Source: Okapia johnstoni (Eukaryota; Chordata; Mammalia; Artiodactyla; Giraffidae). From it: a stretch of DNA of 64,000 bases. Positions 49,021 to 61,507 of the stretch are shown here, piece after piece. The notes beneath the pieces are model-generated. The model was given only the letters and a program-made list of their open reading frames with translations, did not search any database and was not told where the DNA came from. Position 1 is the stretch's first letter, and the number at the start of each line of letters is the position of its first letter. The position numbers were made by a program, and so were the translations under genes. The stretch lies in contig CM044316.1 in the NCBI GenBank assembly GCA_024291935.2, positions 79,438,501-79,502,500 of the forward strand, in the 5' to 3' direction.

Positions 49021-49502
49021 GTTCCCTGATTCTAACAGAAATTTTGCTTGGTGCCATTTACAAAAGTGATTATTGGAAAAGCTTTTACATAGCTTTGAAT
49101 ACCTAAAAAAGAGATTAAATAGAATATTTATATTTTTACATTAAATGTGTCATACTGATTTTCTTTACAACAACAAATGAGTCTTTATATGTTGCATTTA
49201 ATCAAACAAATGGGAAAGAGAAATTAAGAAGAAAATAAATGGGGAAAATAAATTGCTAATTTATTGAAAGAAATATTGAAAAGAGGATGCCTTTTGAATT
49301 AGATGTATATATAAATATGGTTCAGCTCTTTTACCTCAAATATTTTTTCATATAAAGAGACAATACATAGACTATTTGTTTTTCTTTAGGGGGGACTGTT
49401 TCTAACTCTCAGAAAGATTCCTTTTGAAGAATGCTCAAAACATTCCTTTTTCACAATGTCAGGTTTTATAACTTTAGTTTCAGAAGTCGTCACCACCCCT
49501 CT

Positions 49503-49572
49503 GGGCTGCCGTCTGTGGGGTCGCACAGAGTCGGACACGACTGAAGCGACTTAGCAGTAGCAGCAGTAGCAG
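49503..49572 (+). mobile_element. 70-bp SINE stub with (AGC/AGT) tail and perfect target duplication
   Basis: Only the Bov-tA 3' end is present (gtggggtcgcacagagtcgg, cacgactgaagcgacttagc), followed by an AGC/AGT-rich tail. The 12-bp duplication caccacccctct is perfect at 49491-49502 and 49573-49584, so this is a genuine extreme 5' truncation. Confidence 0.93.
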
Positions 49573-50271
49573 CACCACCCCTCTCATTCCTGACTTCTAT
49601 CAGTGTCTCTTGTAACTTCTGTATTTAATTACTGTCCTAATTTTGGGATTCCTTATTGTCTTGTCTACATATTTAATGTTCAGCATAAAAGCCGAACATA
49701 CTTCCTAGGAAAAGTATTTTCCTAGGAAAATAGATTATTTAGATTTTAGCATCTTTTTAGTTATAGGACTGGACTCTTTGAGACCAGGAGAGATAGATCT
49801 ATAATATCGTAATATGATGAAAATAGGCGTAGAATTACTGCACATTTGGAAACCAAGAATTTGTGCAGTCAGGTTGGTGAAAATCATAGGAAAACTACTG
49901 TTTTATAAAGGTAGGAGTCATTTTGGCTCATGTTCTTCCAAGGTCAGCAAAGGTCGTGAGAGACTTTCCTCCTATGCTCTGTGTGGAAGAATGTTTTCTT
50001 TCATAGAGAAGAACAAGAAAAACAAGTTTTCCTTATTCATCTTCAAGTGCTTATGCAGCACTTGTATGTCATGTTGGAGCCCAAACAGAGGAAGGTCATA
50101 AAAGCACGAATATTGTGGCAGCCATTTGTGTCTGCCTTTCTTTCTAAAGCAAATTAGAACATACTCAGTGAATGGTACAACTCTTTTGAAAAAGTTGTTC
50201 CTTGCTTTTCCCTTTGGTTTGTAAATTACTGATTAACATTCTCTTCTGTTTGTTGGCACTTATTCATGCAG

Positions 50272-50411
50272 CCAGTCTAGGAGTGGCTTCCCAAATTCTG
50301 GTGACAATTGCCGCCTCTGACCACGCTCACGGTGTATTTGAATTTAGCCCTGAGTCACTGTTTGTCAGTGGAACTGAACCAGAAGATGGATACAGCACTG
50401 TTATATTCAAT
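50272..50411 (+). CDS. ADGRV1: ADGRV1 window exon 17: Calx-beta tail and next start
   Basis: The acceptor is ttattcatgcag. It reads ASLGVASQILVTIAASDHAH, where the terminator Pro is Ala, then GVFEFSPESLFVSGTEPE as the opening of the next unit. It ends in phase 0 with VIFN at the donor AAT|gtgagt. Confidence 0.95.
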
Positions 50412-51005
50412 GTGAGTACATTCTTAAGGTATACTCTGTGTTAATTTTTTCTATGTAAGTGGAGGGGACTGAATCTAGTGGCACGGACAATTCAAATTGA
50501 TAATTAAACAGTGATTTGTCTTCTGTCTTTGTATTTCATTTTGCATACATTGTGATTCTGAGGATTCCTGACTCTTTAAGAAATATCTATTAATATAAAA
50601 ATACAGATTTTTATCTTAATTCAGATGGGCTGTGGCAGCAAACATCTCCAAATTCTGATTGACTTACTACAACAAAGATCTATTTCTCACTCATGTTTTA
50701 TGTCCCATCTGAAGTTGGCTGTCATCAATCACTTAGGACTGAGGGCTGCAAAGGCTGTAACTCAACAGATACTTCTGTCTCCATTGACTGGGGAAACATG
50801 GTTGGGGGAGACTGCACACTGGCTCTTCAGCTTCTTTCTGGAGGTCGTTCACAGCATCTCCATTTAACTTCTTCGGTCAAAGCATGTCACATGACAACGC
50901 GAAAGTAACTGGATAGAGAAATGTAATCCTGGCTTGCATCCTTCCCAGAAGGAAAGAAAATGCAAACTATTTGTGAATAGCAGTAATAACAACATATCTG
51001 TGTAG

Positions 51006-51046
51006 GGTGTGTGTGTGTGTGTGTATGTATGTATGTGTGTGTGTTT
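51006..51046. repeat. (TG)n microsatellite with TATG units
   Basis: About ten TG units, then three TATG units and a further TG run. Confidence 0.92.
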
Positions 51047-51384
51047 CTACTCTACATTCATCCAGTAGAAATTAAGTAAGCCTCTATTGTCAGATAACTT
51101 AGAGGAACCAGAAGCTTGCTCAGTGTCCTCAAATTTTATTCAAAGGATGAAGCAAGTTCACTCAAAATATATCTTTTCTGTATTCTGATGGCAGATCTGC
51201 AGTAAACTGTTGTGGAAGAAATTAAATAGCTTTAGAAAGGATAACTAATTACTCAAGTTAAAAAGATTCAGGGAAACCATCAAGTTTATAAAAAAAAATT
51301 TTTATAAAAATTTCTGTCTCTACTTGAGTCTGCATTCTTATTTTAAGCATAAAAATTACTTTTAGTTGGAACTTAACTTGAAGT

Positions 51385-51593
51385 AGGGCTTTCCTGGTGG
51401 CTCAGACTGTACAGAAGCTGCCTGCAATGCAGGAGATCCAGGTTTGATCCCTGGGTTGGGAAGATCTCCTGGAGAAGGAAATGGCAACCCACTCCAGTAT
51501 TCTTGCCTGGGGAATTCCATGGACAGAGGAGCCTGGCGGGCTATAGTCCATGAGGTTGCACAGAGTCGGACACAACTGAGTGACTAACTACAG
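51385..51593 (+). mobile_element. Bov-tA SINE with perfect target duplication
   Basis: Head gggctttcctggtggctcag, tail caactgagtgactaactac. The 11-bp duplication taacttgaagt is at 51374-51384 and 51594-51604. Confidence 0.95.
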
Positions 51594-52184
51594 TAACTTG
51601 AAGTGATTTTTTTAAAAAAGATTTTTCATTCTATTTAACATACTATTGACAAAAGCATTTCTTGCTTCTTAAATGTATCTTATATAACCTTGGGTTAAGT
51701 ATACTTTTTGGTGAATTTTTATTTTCCATATTCTATTGAAGTGAAATATAATGTTTTAAAAAATGAGTTTTATGGCTAACTTTTCAGGAAATTAACAGTC
51801 ATCTTTTCCTTACAATTAAGTGTATATCCTCTTTGCAGGAAATATAAACATTTTCATGAATGTGCAATATAATACACTGTTAATTACATTTGCTTTATTA
51901 CTGATCTATGTTGTAGTTGCAGAAATGATACAGCTGCAATTTAGTTAGAAGATAAACATATTCCTTCAATCTGTCATTTCATACAACTATCATTTTTTAA
52001 GTGGGACTCCCTGAGGGTCTTCAAACTTGGGTAGTGCATTGCCTTCAAGAATCTTATATTCTTCAGAACAGCTTATATAAAATAAAATTACAAATTAATA
52101 TCCTGTTGTTCTGTATATCCAAAGCTATAAGTCAGTTGATTTAATGCCTGTTTTTAACATATTTTAATATTAAATATTTTAAAG

Positions 52185-52794
52185 ATTATGAGAAGTCATG
52201 GGGCTCTGTCTCGAGTGACTTTGCTTTGGAGGATAGACTCGGACCCTGATGGCGATCTGGCCTTCACCTCTGGCAATGTCACATTTGAGATTGGACAGAA
52301 GAACGCCAGTATCACAGTGGAAATATTGCCTGATGAAGATCCAGAACTGGATAAAGCATTCTCTGTGACCATCCTCAGTGTCTCCAGTGGCTCTCTAGGC
52401 GTTCATACTAACGCCACATTAATAGTTTTGGCTAGTGATGATCCTTACGGGGTCTTCATCTTTTCTGAGAAAAACAGACCTATTAAAGTGGAGGAAGCAA
52501 CCCAGAACATCACGTTGTCAATAATAAGGTTAAAAGGCCTCTTGGGAAAAGTTAAAGTCACATATGCAACACTGGAAGATATGGAAAAACCGCCTCATTT
52601 TCCACCTAATTTAGCCAGGGCAACTCAAGGGAAAGACTATATACCAGCTTCTGGATTTGCTGTTTTTAGAGCCAATCAGAGTGAGGCAACAATAACTGTT
52701 TCAGTCTTAGATGATGATGAGCCAGAAAGGTCGGAGTCGTTGTTTGTTGAACTACTCAACTCTACTTTAACAGAGAAAGTACAGAATCGCCCAA
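52185..52794 (+). CDS. ADGRV1: ADGRV1 window exon 18: Calx-beta core, terminator and second unit
   Basis: At 610 bases it covers nearly two domains. It begins IMRSHGALSRVTLLW, runs through LPDEDPELDKAFSVTILSVS and the terminator LASDDPYG, then continues VFIFSEKNRPIKVEEATQNI to VLDDDEPERSESLFVELLN. Both acidic loops use D-x-DEPE/DEDPE spacing rather than DDIPE. The acceptor is AT-rich (aatattttaaag). The donor A|gtaagt leaves phase 1. Confidence 0.96.
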
Positions 52795-54048
52795 GTAAGT
52801 AACCTTTAGTGTGTTTTTATTATTAGAGGTAAGAATTCTGAAACAAATTAAGAATTTGGTATAGTAAAAAAGTTCTGTAAAAATAGTAAGCTGTAACTTT
52901 ACTAGCATCCTCTTACAAAAGTTTATAAGGCAAATAGAAGTGGGACGTGAAACTATGCTATTGTGTTTTAAAACTTTATAGTCCCAGACTAAATTTTTAG
53001 AAATATTTATGGAATCTGATATGACTGATCTCTAATACTATTGTACTAGATATTGTAGCTTCCGAAACCTTCTGAAATCAATCTGGGGGTTCCAAGGACA
53101 GTCCTGGCAGCAAGATCCTGAGTCTCTTTCACCTTGATCCACCTTGGATGGTTCCTTAACCGACAGAGTCTCTTTGTGTCGGTGGGAAGCAATACAAAGA
53201 GATGGTGGATCTGGCAACTGCATGAGGGAAGAGGGGAAGGGCTGTGTAGTAGTGAGAAGACCTGGAAATTTGGCGGTCATCCTGAGAGTTGAGATGAAGG
53301 CACTGGTTGGGGTTAAGAATGAGGAATGAGGAGTTATTGATGACCTGTGTTGGGCAGAGGATCTGGTTCCACAGCTTCTATTTGAACAGAGCAATTTAAA
53401 TAGAATAGAACAGACCCCTCTCCCCCTGGGGTCATGGCCCAGTACCTTTGTAGGGAATGGGGGGCTGCTAGCAGAGAGCCGGCCTGAGCTGGGGGCTGAC
53501 TGTATCTATTCGTTAGTCACCCCTCTTTCTGAAGACCTGTAACTTTAGATGGGGGTTTTTATACAAAGAGAAGACTCTAGATTTCTGGAACAAGACAGTA
53601 AGAAAAGGAAGGAAGATTGGTGATATTAATTTAATATCACTTTAATGTCAGTTTTAGGATAACATTTGTAAATATGATATTAAGTAAATATCTTATTAAA
53701 ATATAATAAGACCACCTTAAGAAAATTGGAATTAAATAATCAAAAGAGTTAAGATCTACATGTTAACTGTGTTCTACCATATAGATTAAGGTTTCTTACA
53801 AGTATATTTTATCACCTTACTGATACATTGTGTAGTGAGCACCATTCTTGTCCACATTGTAATCCAGGGTTGTAAAAGGAAATTTACTTTTTAGCAGGAT
53901 AACTGCTATCATTAAATTTTTAGGTTACCGTCAGTGTTAAAAGTCTCACACAATAACCTATCCCTTGTTTTCTTAGCGTGATTCAGCATCAGTTATCATA
54001 GCAAAACATAAAAATAAAACCCAGTAAGTAGTCTTAGTAAGAATTATA

Positions 54049-54266
54049 AAGGGGCTTTCCAGGTGGTGCAGTGGTAAAGAATCCGCCTGCCAAAGCAAGA
54101 GACCCAGGAGATGCCGGTTGAATCCCTGGGTCAGGAAGATCCCCTGGAGGAGGAAATGGCAACCCACTCCAATATTCTTGCCTGAAAAATTCCGTGGACA
54201 GAGGAGCCTGGTGGGCTACAGTCTCTGGGGTCACAAAGAGATGGACACGACTGAGCGACTGAGCAC
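54049..54266 (+). mobile_element. Bov-tA SINE with perfect target duplication
   Basis: Head aggtggtgcagtggtaaaga, tail gactgagcgactgagcac. The 10-bp duplication aagaattata is at 54039-54048 and 54267-54276. Confidence 0.95.
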
Positions 54267-54349
54267 AAGAATTATATTGTATAGCCCAGTTTTCAGGGAA
54301 GTGCAGCTTATTAAGTGAGCTAGAAATAAAACCGCCAAGAAGGATTGCA

Positions 54350-54565
54350 TGTAGCAGTGGCTAACTAGGAACTGTGGATGCTGGTGTCAGATAACAGGTC
54401 CAAGTGTATAGTAATAAATTGTTGCCCATAAACTTTTAAAGCCCAAGTTTCCTTATCTATAATACAGACTTATTATGGAGATTAAATATGATTGTACGTG
54501 TGAAAATGAATATAGGGTCTGGCATATGGTAAGCATTCAATAAATGTGAACAGCTGTTAATAAAG
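54350..54565 (+). repeat. MIR SINE
   Basis: Plus-oriented: agtttccttatctataatac, attatggagattaaatatga, tctggcatatggtaagcatt and caataaatg. Confidence 0.75.
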
Positions 54566-55029
54566 TGGTATATGCAGGATATCACCATGCTATGGGTTGG
54601 GAGAAACAGTCAACATGTGTTTGTTTATGCTGGATATGTTCCTGGAACCATGCAGCATACTTGGGGAAATTCAGACTCAGCAGAAGCTATGCAGCGAAAC
54701 AGTTAAAGAACAATTAAGTGCCTTAGAAATAAAATAGTAAATATCATTAAAAATGAGAAAAAAAGAATAATTCAGTGCAAATCTATGTGATATGTTCTCT
54801 GTTTTAATAGGTAGAATCAGTGTAGGACCTGATAAGATCTCTGTACTGTGCTCTGAGTGGAATCACACACTTTCAGGAGGCAGTGTGAGCAAAGTAGTGA
54901 TAAACAGACAGAGGCAGGATGAACAGTCGTGGGTGGAGGAAGGGCATCTACCTGGTTTGATGAGAAATTGCAGAGAGGAAGCTGGAGATTGGACAGACCC
55001 TTACATGATGTCTCTAAAATGTGTCCAGT

Positions 55030-55225
55030 AGGTTCTAGTCTAATGCCTTAGCTGACTACCTCATCCTCTTTGCATCTGTGATTCCTCATCCGTAAGACAT
55101 GGATAGTGTTACCCACCACATAGAGGTGGTATGGGAATTAAATTACTGGATGCAAGGATAGTGCTTGGAACAATGCCTGTCAAATAGTGCACACTCATAA
55201 AATGTCATCTGCTTCTGCAACTCTA
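55030..55225 (+). repeat. MIR SINE
   Basis: Plus-oriented: gtgattcctcatccgtaaga, catagaggtggtatgggaat, gtgcttggaacaatgcctgt. Confidence 0.75.
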
Positions 55226-55462
55226 GGTTACTGCTATTTTTCCCCAATGTAGTTGAATTTAATTATATCGATTTACAGTTTGTGATTTTAACTATATAAT
55301 TTAGGGTGATCTGAGATAGTATCATTGAAATTAAATGGTGTCGTTACTTGTTTTAGATTACATTGTCTGAAAATACTGAATTTTCTTCATTGTCACATGC
55401 TTTCAAATACTACCATTGTTGGAGATGTTCTAAATATGAATTCAAAATTGTTTACTTGTAAT

Positions 55463-55729
55463 GGACTGATGTTGAAGCTGAAACTCCAATACTTTGGCCA
55501 CCTCATGCGGAGAGTTGACTCATTGGAAAAGACCCTAATGCTGGGAAGGATTGGGGGCAGGAGAAGAAGGGGATGACAGAGGATGGGATGGCTGGATGGC
55601 ATCACCAACTCGATAGACATAGGTTTGGGTAGACTCTGGGAGTTGGTGATGGACAGGGAGGCCTGGTGTGCTGCGATTCATGGGGTCGCAAAGAGTTGGA
55701 CACGACTGAGTGACTGAACTGAACTGAAT
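55463..55729 (+). mobile_element. BovB 3'-end fragment
   Basis: Contains the end of the BovB frame (LKLQYFGHLMRR and RRRRG on translation) and the 3' terminus ending in repeated gaactgaact units. Confidence 0.92.
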
Positions 55730-56151
55730 GTGAGCTTGCTGATGCTTCTTTTGTGTCGAAAGTTCATAAAAATTGTCTTGGCAAGGGTGCTAAATCAGAA
55801 TTGAATCTAGAAAGTAAGTCAGGGAGAGTTTGTGGAGGGTCTTAAATGCCTTCAAAATAAGTTTTGTTCTCCCGAAAATCAGTGGCAAGTAAGATGAGAG
55901 TCTTAAAGATAGGCTTAGAAGTATAGCAGTAAAAGCATAAGTAAGCACACTCTTTCTATACTAGCTTTGGGATAGCATTGAAGCTGACTCTGTAATTGCA
56001 TGACTATTAATTGAGATGATGCAGGGGTAATAGGTTTGTGGGGAAGGACAGGTAAGCACAGAGAGAGGCAGTAATTGAACTGGAGTGTGATGATATTCAG
56101 CTCCTCTTCGAGGACAAGGAACTAAATGACTTTCCTGCTTAATTTTGTAAC

Positions 56152-56278
56152 TGTGCTCAGTCACTTCAGTCGTGTCTGACTCTCTGCGACCCCATAGACC
56201 ACGGCCCGCCAGGCTCCCCCGTCCATGGGATTCTCCAGACAAGAATACTGGAGTGGGTTGTCATTTCCTTCTCCAGTG
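56152..56278 (-). mobile_element. Bov-tA SINE, 5'-truncated (first of an adjacent pair)
   Basis: Reverse-oriented tail-to-middle part (cagtcgtgtctgactctctg to ttccttctccag). It abuts a second copy in the same orientation. Confidence 0.88.
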
Positions 56279-56411
56279 ATAAAGTATGAAGTGAGTGAAG
56301 TGCGTGAAGTGAAGTCACTCAGTCGTGTCCCGACTCTTTGCGACCCCATGGACTGTAGCCTACCAGGCTCCTCCGTCCATGGAATTTTCCAGGCAAGAGG
56401 ACTGGAGTGGG
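56279..56411 (-). mobile_element. Bov-tA SINE, 5'-truncated (second of an adjacent pair)
   Basis: Reverse-oriented with the Bov-tA2-type gtgaagtgaag tail, then ccatggactgtagcctacca. It stops at ggagtggg. Confidence 0.88.
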
Positions 56412-56769
56412 CATAGTAGCTTTAAAAAAATTTATAGCATGCTGGTAACTAATTGGAAGAGCATAATTCTGTAAGTTTCATCATTATCTGTTATTATGTG
56501 AAGTGATGATTAATTATCCTCTAGTCATTTTTTCTTTTGAGAAGTTTCTAGTACCTATTAAAATAATCCTTGTAGGGTAATTATTCCTTTGCTATAACAA
56601 AAATCACCCTAGAAGTTACAGGGAAGTAGGAACTTTCTGTTTATTTTTGTATCTCCAATATCTAAATTCATGCTGGTACATAGTAATAGATAAATATTTT
56701 TAATATAAATAGTAGAAAGCACAAAATGATAATCCCATTTGGTTCATGGATCTTGCTGTGGCTTCTATA

Positions 56770-56967
56770 AAAAATTTTTTTTTATTGAAGTATAGTGGAT
56801 TTACAGTGTTCTGTTCATTACTGCTGTAGAGCAAAGTGATACACACACACACCACACATACATTCTTTTTCATATTCTTTTCCATTATGGTTTATCATAG
56901 TTGATCATAGTTCTCTCTGTTATACAGTAGGACTCTGTTGTTTATCCATTCTATATATTGGCTGAGG
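56770..56967 (-). repeat. L1 3' end, strongly 5'-truncated
   Basis: Reverse L1: T run, attgaagtatagtggattta, agcaaagtgatacacacac, ttatacagtaggactctgtt. The T run is the poly-A tail. Confidence 0.85.
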
Positions 56968-57031
56968 CTTCTTGATGACTTTTGGCGAGTTGTTAGAATT
57001 TTGATATATTAGTTTTTCTTCTGTCTTTCAG

Positions 57032-57247
57032 TTCCAAACTCTCCACGCCTGGGGCCTAAGGTAGAAGCTATTGCTCAGTTAATTATCATTGCCAATGATG
57101 ATGCTTTTGGAACTCTTCAGCTCTCAGCACCAGTTGTTCGAGTAGCAGAAAATCATGTTGGACCCATTATCAATGTGACAAGGACAGGAGGAGCATTTGC
57201 AGATGTTTCTGTGAAGTTTAAAGCCGTGCCAATAACTGCAGTAGCCG
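57032..57247 (+). CDS. ADGRV1: ADGRV1 window exon 19: Calx-beta tail and next start
   Basis: The acceptor is cttctgtctttcag. It completes an Ile codon and reads PNSPRLGPKVEAIAQLIIIA, then NDDAFG as terminator, then TLQLSAPVVRVAENHVGPII with NVTRTGGAFADVSVKF. It is phase 1 at both ends (216 bases). A variable Pro-rich loop sits at the start. Confidence 0.95.
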
Positions 57248-57942
57248 GTGAGAAAAGACATCTAAGGAGCGGTGAAGTGTTTTAGAGGGAAATTGTATCC
57301 TTGATTAACAAAGCCACTCAAAGATGTGGTGAGAAAAATCAACGAGAAAGCAATAATACCCTTGCATCTTTTTAAGGCACAAATCTAGACTTTTTATTAT
57401 GTATTTATGACATTGATTTTACAGAATTTGTGAAAACTGTTGGCAAACTGTATATGAATTTAAAAGGTTACTATCCACAAACCCATGAAAAGTAAACCAA
57501 GGAAAGCATTGTTAGGCTTTCTCCCTGTGTACTTTTAAGGTTTTTGGAAGGGATTCATGTGTAAATAATACTGAGGAATGAAGGATAAAACATGCAGCTG
57601 TATAATTGCAGTATTGGCAACAGTTATGTCTCTCAACTCATTTACCCTATTGTTTATTTATGAAGACCATGGTAGAGACAGTTATTAGCATTAACTATTT
57701 TGTGTATAAGGAAAAGGATTGTATTGCCAAATGCAAACGTTAGACAGTCTTCTTTTGTAGTTCAGTTATGGCCTCTTAGGGAGTTTTGCCTAAGAGCTAT
57801 TCAGTTAGAACCTTTTTAGCGTGCACTCAAAGGACATGAGTGTGAATGGATAGGATAACCCGATTGATTTTTTGAAATAAATCTTTTGGATGTGACACTT
57901 GCTTGAAAAGAAAATTAAGCAGTCTCACCTAGTCCCTGCTGT

Positions 57943-57981
57943 GTGTGTGAATGATGTGTGTGTGTGAGTGTGTATGTGTAC
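57943..57981. repeat. Imperfect (TG)n microsatellite
   Basis: TG units interrupted by AATGA and GAG, followed by a run of six G. Confidence 0.85.
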
Positions 57982-58094
57982 GGGGGGAGTGTAGCCCCCC
58001 ATAGAGGAATGCATATATACAGAGGGCTTTACACTTTGATAGATCTTGAGGATTCATCCGTGTTCTAGGAAATTAGCATATAAACTCCATAAGT

Positions 58095-58266
58095 GCATGC
58101 GTGCTAAGTCACTTAAGTCATGTCCTACTCTTTGCAACCCTGATGGACTGTAACCCGCCAGACTCCTGTCTGTGGGATTCTCCAGCAAGAATACTGGAGC
58201 GGGCTGCCATGCCCTCCTCCAGGGGACCTTCCTGACTCCAGGGACCGAACCTGCGTCTCTGCCTCT
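58095..58266 (-). mobile_element. Bov-tA SINE, partial
   Basis: Reverse-oriented, gcatgcgtgctaagtcactt to gaacctgcgtctctgcctc. The tRNA-like head is missing. Confidence 0.88.
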
Positions 58267-58316
58267 CTCTTTTCCTCATTTGCTGTTTGACCAGAGACAA
58301 AGCCACCCTGAGTGGT

Positions 58317-58403
58317 ATGTTGTTGTTCAGTTATGTCCGACTCTTTGTGACCCCATGAACTGCAGCATGCCAGGCTCCTCTGTCCTCCACTGTCTCCTGT
58401 CAT
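58317..58403 (-). mobile_element. Bov-tA or BovB 3' fragment
   Basis: 87 bases with gttcagttatgtccgactct and ctgcagcatgccaggctcct. It directly precedes the next BovB 3' end; the shared sequence does not settle which family it came from. Confidence 0.8.
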
Positions 58404-58405
58404 TT

Positions 58406-60968
58406 TTGATGTTCAGTCGCTAAGTCGTGCCTGACCCTTTGTGATCCCATGGACTGCAGCACGCCCGGTTTCCCTGTCCTTTATTATCTCCAGGAGTTTG
58501 CTCAAATTCATGTCCTTTGAGTCCCTGATGCCATCCAACCATCTCATCCTCTGTTGCCCACTTCTCCTCTTGCCCTTAATCTTCTCCAGCATCAGGGTCT
58601 TTTCCAGTGAGTCAACTCTTCCCATCAGGTGGCCAAAGTATTGGAGCTTCAGCTTCAGCATCGTCCATCCAGTGAATCCTCAGGATTGATTTCCTTTAGG
58701 ATGGACTGGTTGGATCTCCTTGCAGTCCAAGGGACTCTCAGGAGTCTTCTCCAACACCACAGTTCAAAAGCATCAGTTCTTCCATGCTCAGCCTTCTTTA
58801 TGGTCCAACTCTCACATCCATACATGACTCCTGGAAAAACCATAGATTTGACTATATGGACTTTTGTTGGCAAAGTGATGTCTCTAGTTTTTAATATACT
58901 GTCTAGGTTTGTCATACCTCCTAAAGTGCAAGTGTTTTTTAATTTCGTGGCTGCAGTCACCGTCTGCAGTTATTTTGGAGCCCAAGAAAATAAAGTCTTA
59001 TAACTGCTTCCATTGTTTGCCCATCTATTTGCCATGAAGTGATGGACAGGATGCCATGATCTTAGCTTTTGGAATGTTGAGTTTTAAGCCAGCTTTTTCA
59101 TTCTGTTCTTTCACCCTCATCAAGAGACTGTTTAGTTCCTCCACATATTCACTGCAGCACTTTCACAGCATTATCTCTTAGGATTTGAAATAGCTCAGCT
59201 GGAATTCGGTCACATCCACTAGCTTTGTTCATAGTGATTCTTGCTAAAGCCCTCTTGAGTTCACACTCCAGGATATTTGACTGTAGGTGAGTGACCACAC
59301 CATTCTGCTTATTCAGGTCATTAAGATCTTTCTTCTGTAGTTCTTTTTTGTATTATTGCCGCCTCTTCGTAATCTCATTTGCTTCTGTTAGGTCCTTACT
59401 GTTTCAGTCCTTTATTGTGTCCATCCTTGCATGAAATGTTCCCTTGATATCACCAGTTTTCTTGAAGAGATCTCTAGACTTTCCCATTCTATTGTTTTCC
59501 TCTACTTCTTTGCACTGTTTTTTAAAGATGATCTTCCTTTCTCTCCTTGCTAGTCTCTGGAACTCTACATTCATTTGGGTGTATCTTTTCCTTTCTCCCT
59601 TGCCTTTTACTTCTTTTCTTTTCTCAGCTATTTGTAAAGCCTCCTCAGACAACCACTTTGGCTTCTTGCTGTTTTTTTTTTTTTTTTTTTTTTTTTGGGC
59701 TTTGGCCATCGTCTCCTGTATGATGTGTTGAACCTCTGTCCATAGTTCTTCAGGCACTCTGTCTACCAGATCTAATCCCTTGAATCTATTTGTCACTTAC
59801 GTGGTATAATTGTAAGGAATTTGATTTAGATCATACCTGAAGAGTCTAGTAGTTTTCCCTATTTTTCTTCTTAAGCCTGAATTTTGCAATGAGGAGCTCA
59901 TGGTCTGAGCCACAGTCAGCTCCAGGTCTTGTTTTTGCTGACTGGATAGAGCTTCTCCATCTTTGGCTGCAAAGAACATAGTCAGTCTGATTTCACATTG
60001 ACCATCTGGTGATGTTTATGTGTAAATTCATCTCTCTTGTTGTTGGATAAAGATGTTTGCTATGACCAGCATGTTCACTTGACAAAACTCTGTTAGTGTT
60101 TGCCTGGCTTCATTTTGTACTCCAAGGCCAAACTTGCCTCTTACTCTGGGTGTCTCTTGATTTCCTACTTTTACATTTCAGTCCCCTGTGATGAAAAGGA
60201 CATCTTTTTTTCTGTGAGTTCTAGTAGGTGTTGTAGGTCTTCATAGAACCATTCAGCTTTGGCTTCTTTGACATCAGTGGTTGGGGCAGAGACTTGATTA
60301 CTGTGATATTGAATAGTTTTTCTTGGAAACAAACTGAGATCATTCCGTCATTTTTGAGATGGCACCCAAGTACTGCTTTTTGGACTGTTTTGCCGATTAT
60401 GAGGGCTACTTCATTTCTTCTAAGTATTGTCTTGCTCACAGTAATAGGTATAATGGTCATCTGAATTAAATTCGCCCATTCCCATCCATTTTAGTCCACT
60501 GATTCCTAAGATGTTAATATTCAATCTTGCCATCTCTTGCTTGACCATGTCTGATTTACCTTGGTTCATGGACCTAACATTCCAGGTTCCTATGCAATAT
60601 TGTTCTTTAGAGCATTGAACTTTACTTTCACCACCAGATATATCCACAGCTGAGCATCGAGAAAGAAGTTTCCACCTTGGCCCAGCCACTTCATTCTTAT
60701 TGGAACTCTCTTCCCCAGTAGCACATAGGACACCTTCCGACCTCTGGGGTTCATCTTCTGGTGTCATATCTTTTTTCCTTTTCATGCTGCTGGTTTTCAA
60801 GCCAAGAGTACTGGAGTTATTTGCCATTTTCTTCTCCAGTGGACAACATTTTGTGAGAACTCTTTGCTATGACACGCCCATCTTGGGTGGCCTACACAGC
60901 ATGGCTCATAGCTTCTTTGCATTGCACAAGCCCCTTCACCATGACAAGGCTGTGGTCCATGTAGGGGT
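58406..60968 (-). mobile_element. Long BovB LINE with internal deletion of the reverse transcriptase core
   Basis: The longest BovB copy here, from the 3' end through the C-terminal region, linker and endonuclease start (CIGTWNVRSMNQGKSDMVKQ at 60420-60827) into 5' sequence. Near 59140 the text jumps from EELNSLLMRV back to AVKVLH, so several hundred bases containing the YADD region are missing. A run of about 24 T at 59672-59696 is an expanded Lys-codon tract in the linker. Confidence 0.92.
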
Positions 60969-61507
60969 ATACATTAGCAGCTTTTAATCCAACTCTGTAG
61001 AAAAATTCATGTTTTCCAGCTGGAAGATTGATGATATTGACGTGCCTATCTCTATGCAGCAGTGTAATTAGTCTCCCCAGTGAGATCAGAATTCTTGTTT
61101 TGGAAGTATCATACATATTTTTTTTACTTTTGTAAATAAGGGTCCATCTTGTGGTAGTGAATGATTCTTTTTGTTCATGTGCATATCCATATCTGTATGT
61201 CTGTGTATATTTGTATCATCTATATGTGTATATGGCAAGTAGAACACTATATATATGTATTTCTAAAAATGAAGACGTGAACTTGAATAGCCAGAATGGT
61301 TTTTCATTATTGTGTTGTATCAAACCCATTTTTTTCTTGCGAGAGAAGTGAAATCTTCTGTTTAAAATAAATGCAGTGACTGTCCTTAGAAACATCTTGC
61401 GAAGTATGTCCATGAATTGTGATCTGTCATAGTATTTCCCTAGTGTATAGGGGGTTTATTATCATGTCCTAGAAGAAGTCTTAGCATTTTTCTTTTTGTC
61501 TTTGTAG

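Larger units (their letters stand above)
48767..50271 (+). other. Intron between window exons 16 and 17
   Basis: Contains a probable MIR and a 70-bp SINE stub, listed. 49021-49490 and 49590-50271 show nothing recognised. Confidence 0.7.
50412..52184 (+). other. Intron between window exons 17 and 18
   Basis: One Bov-tA and a TG repeat are listed. 50600-50960 may be an old DNA-transposon or LTR remnant but was not assigned. The remainder is AT-rich and unrecognised. Confidence 0.6.
52795..57031 (+). other. Intron between window exons 18 and 19
   Basis: Carries Bov-tA copies, two MIRs, a BovB tail and an L1 3' end, listed separately. 53040-53540 is relatively GC-rich and unassigned. 55790-55930 weakly resembles reverse L2. 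Confidence 0.65.
57248..61507 (+). other. Intron between window exons 19 and 20
   Basis: 57248-58090 and 60969-61507 show nothing recognised apart from a TG repeat. The middle is a cluster of Bov-tA and BovB sequence listed separately. Confidence 0.7.
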
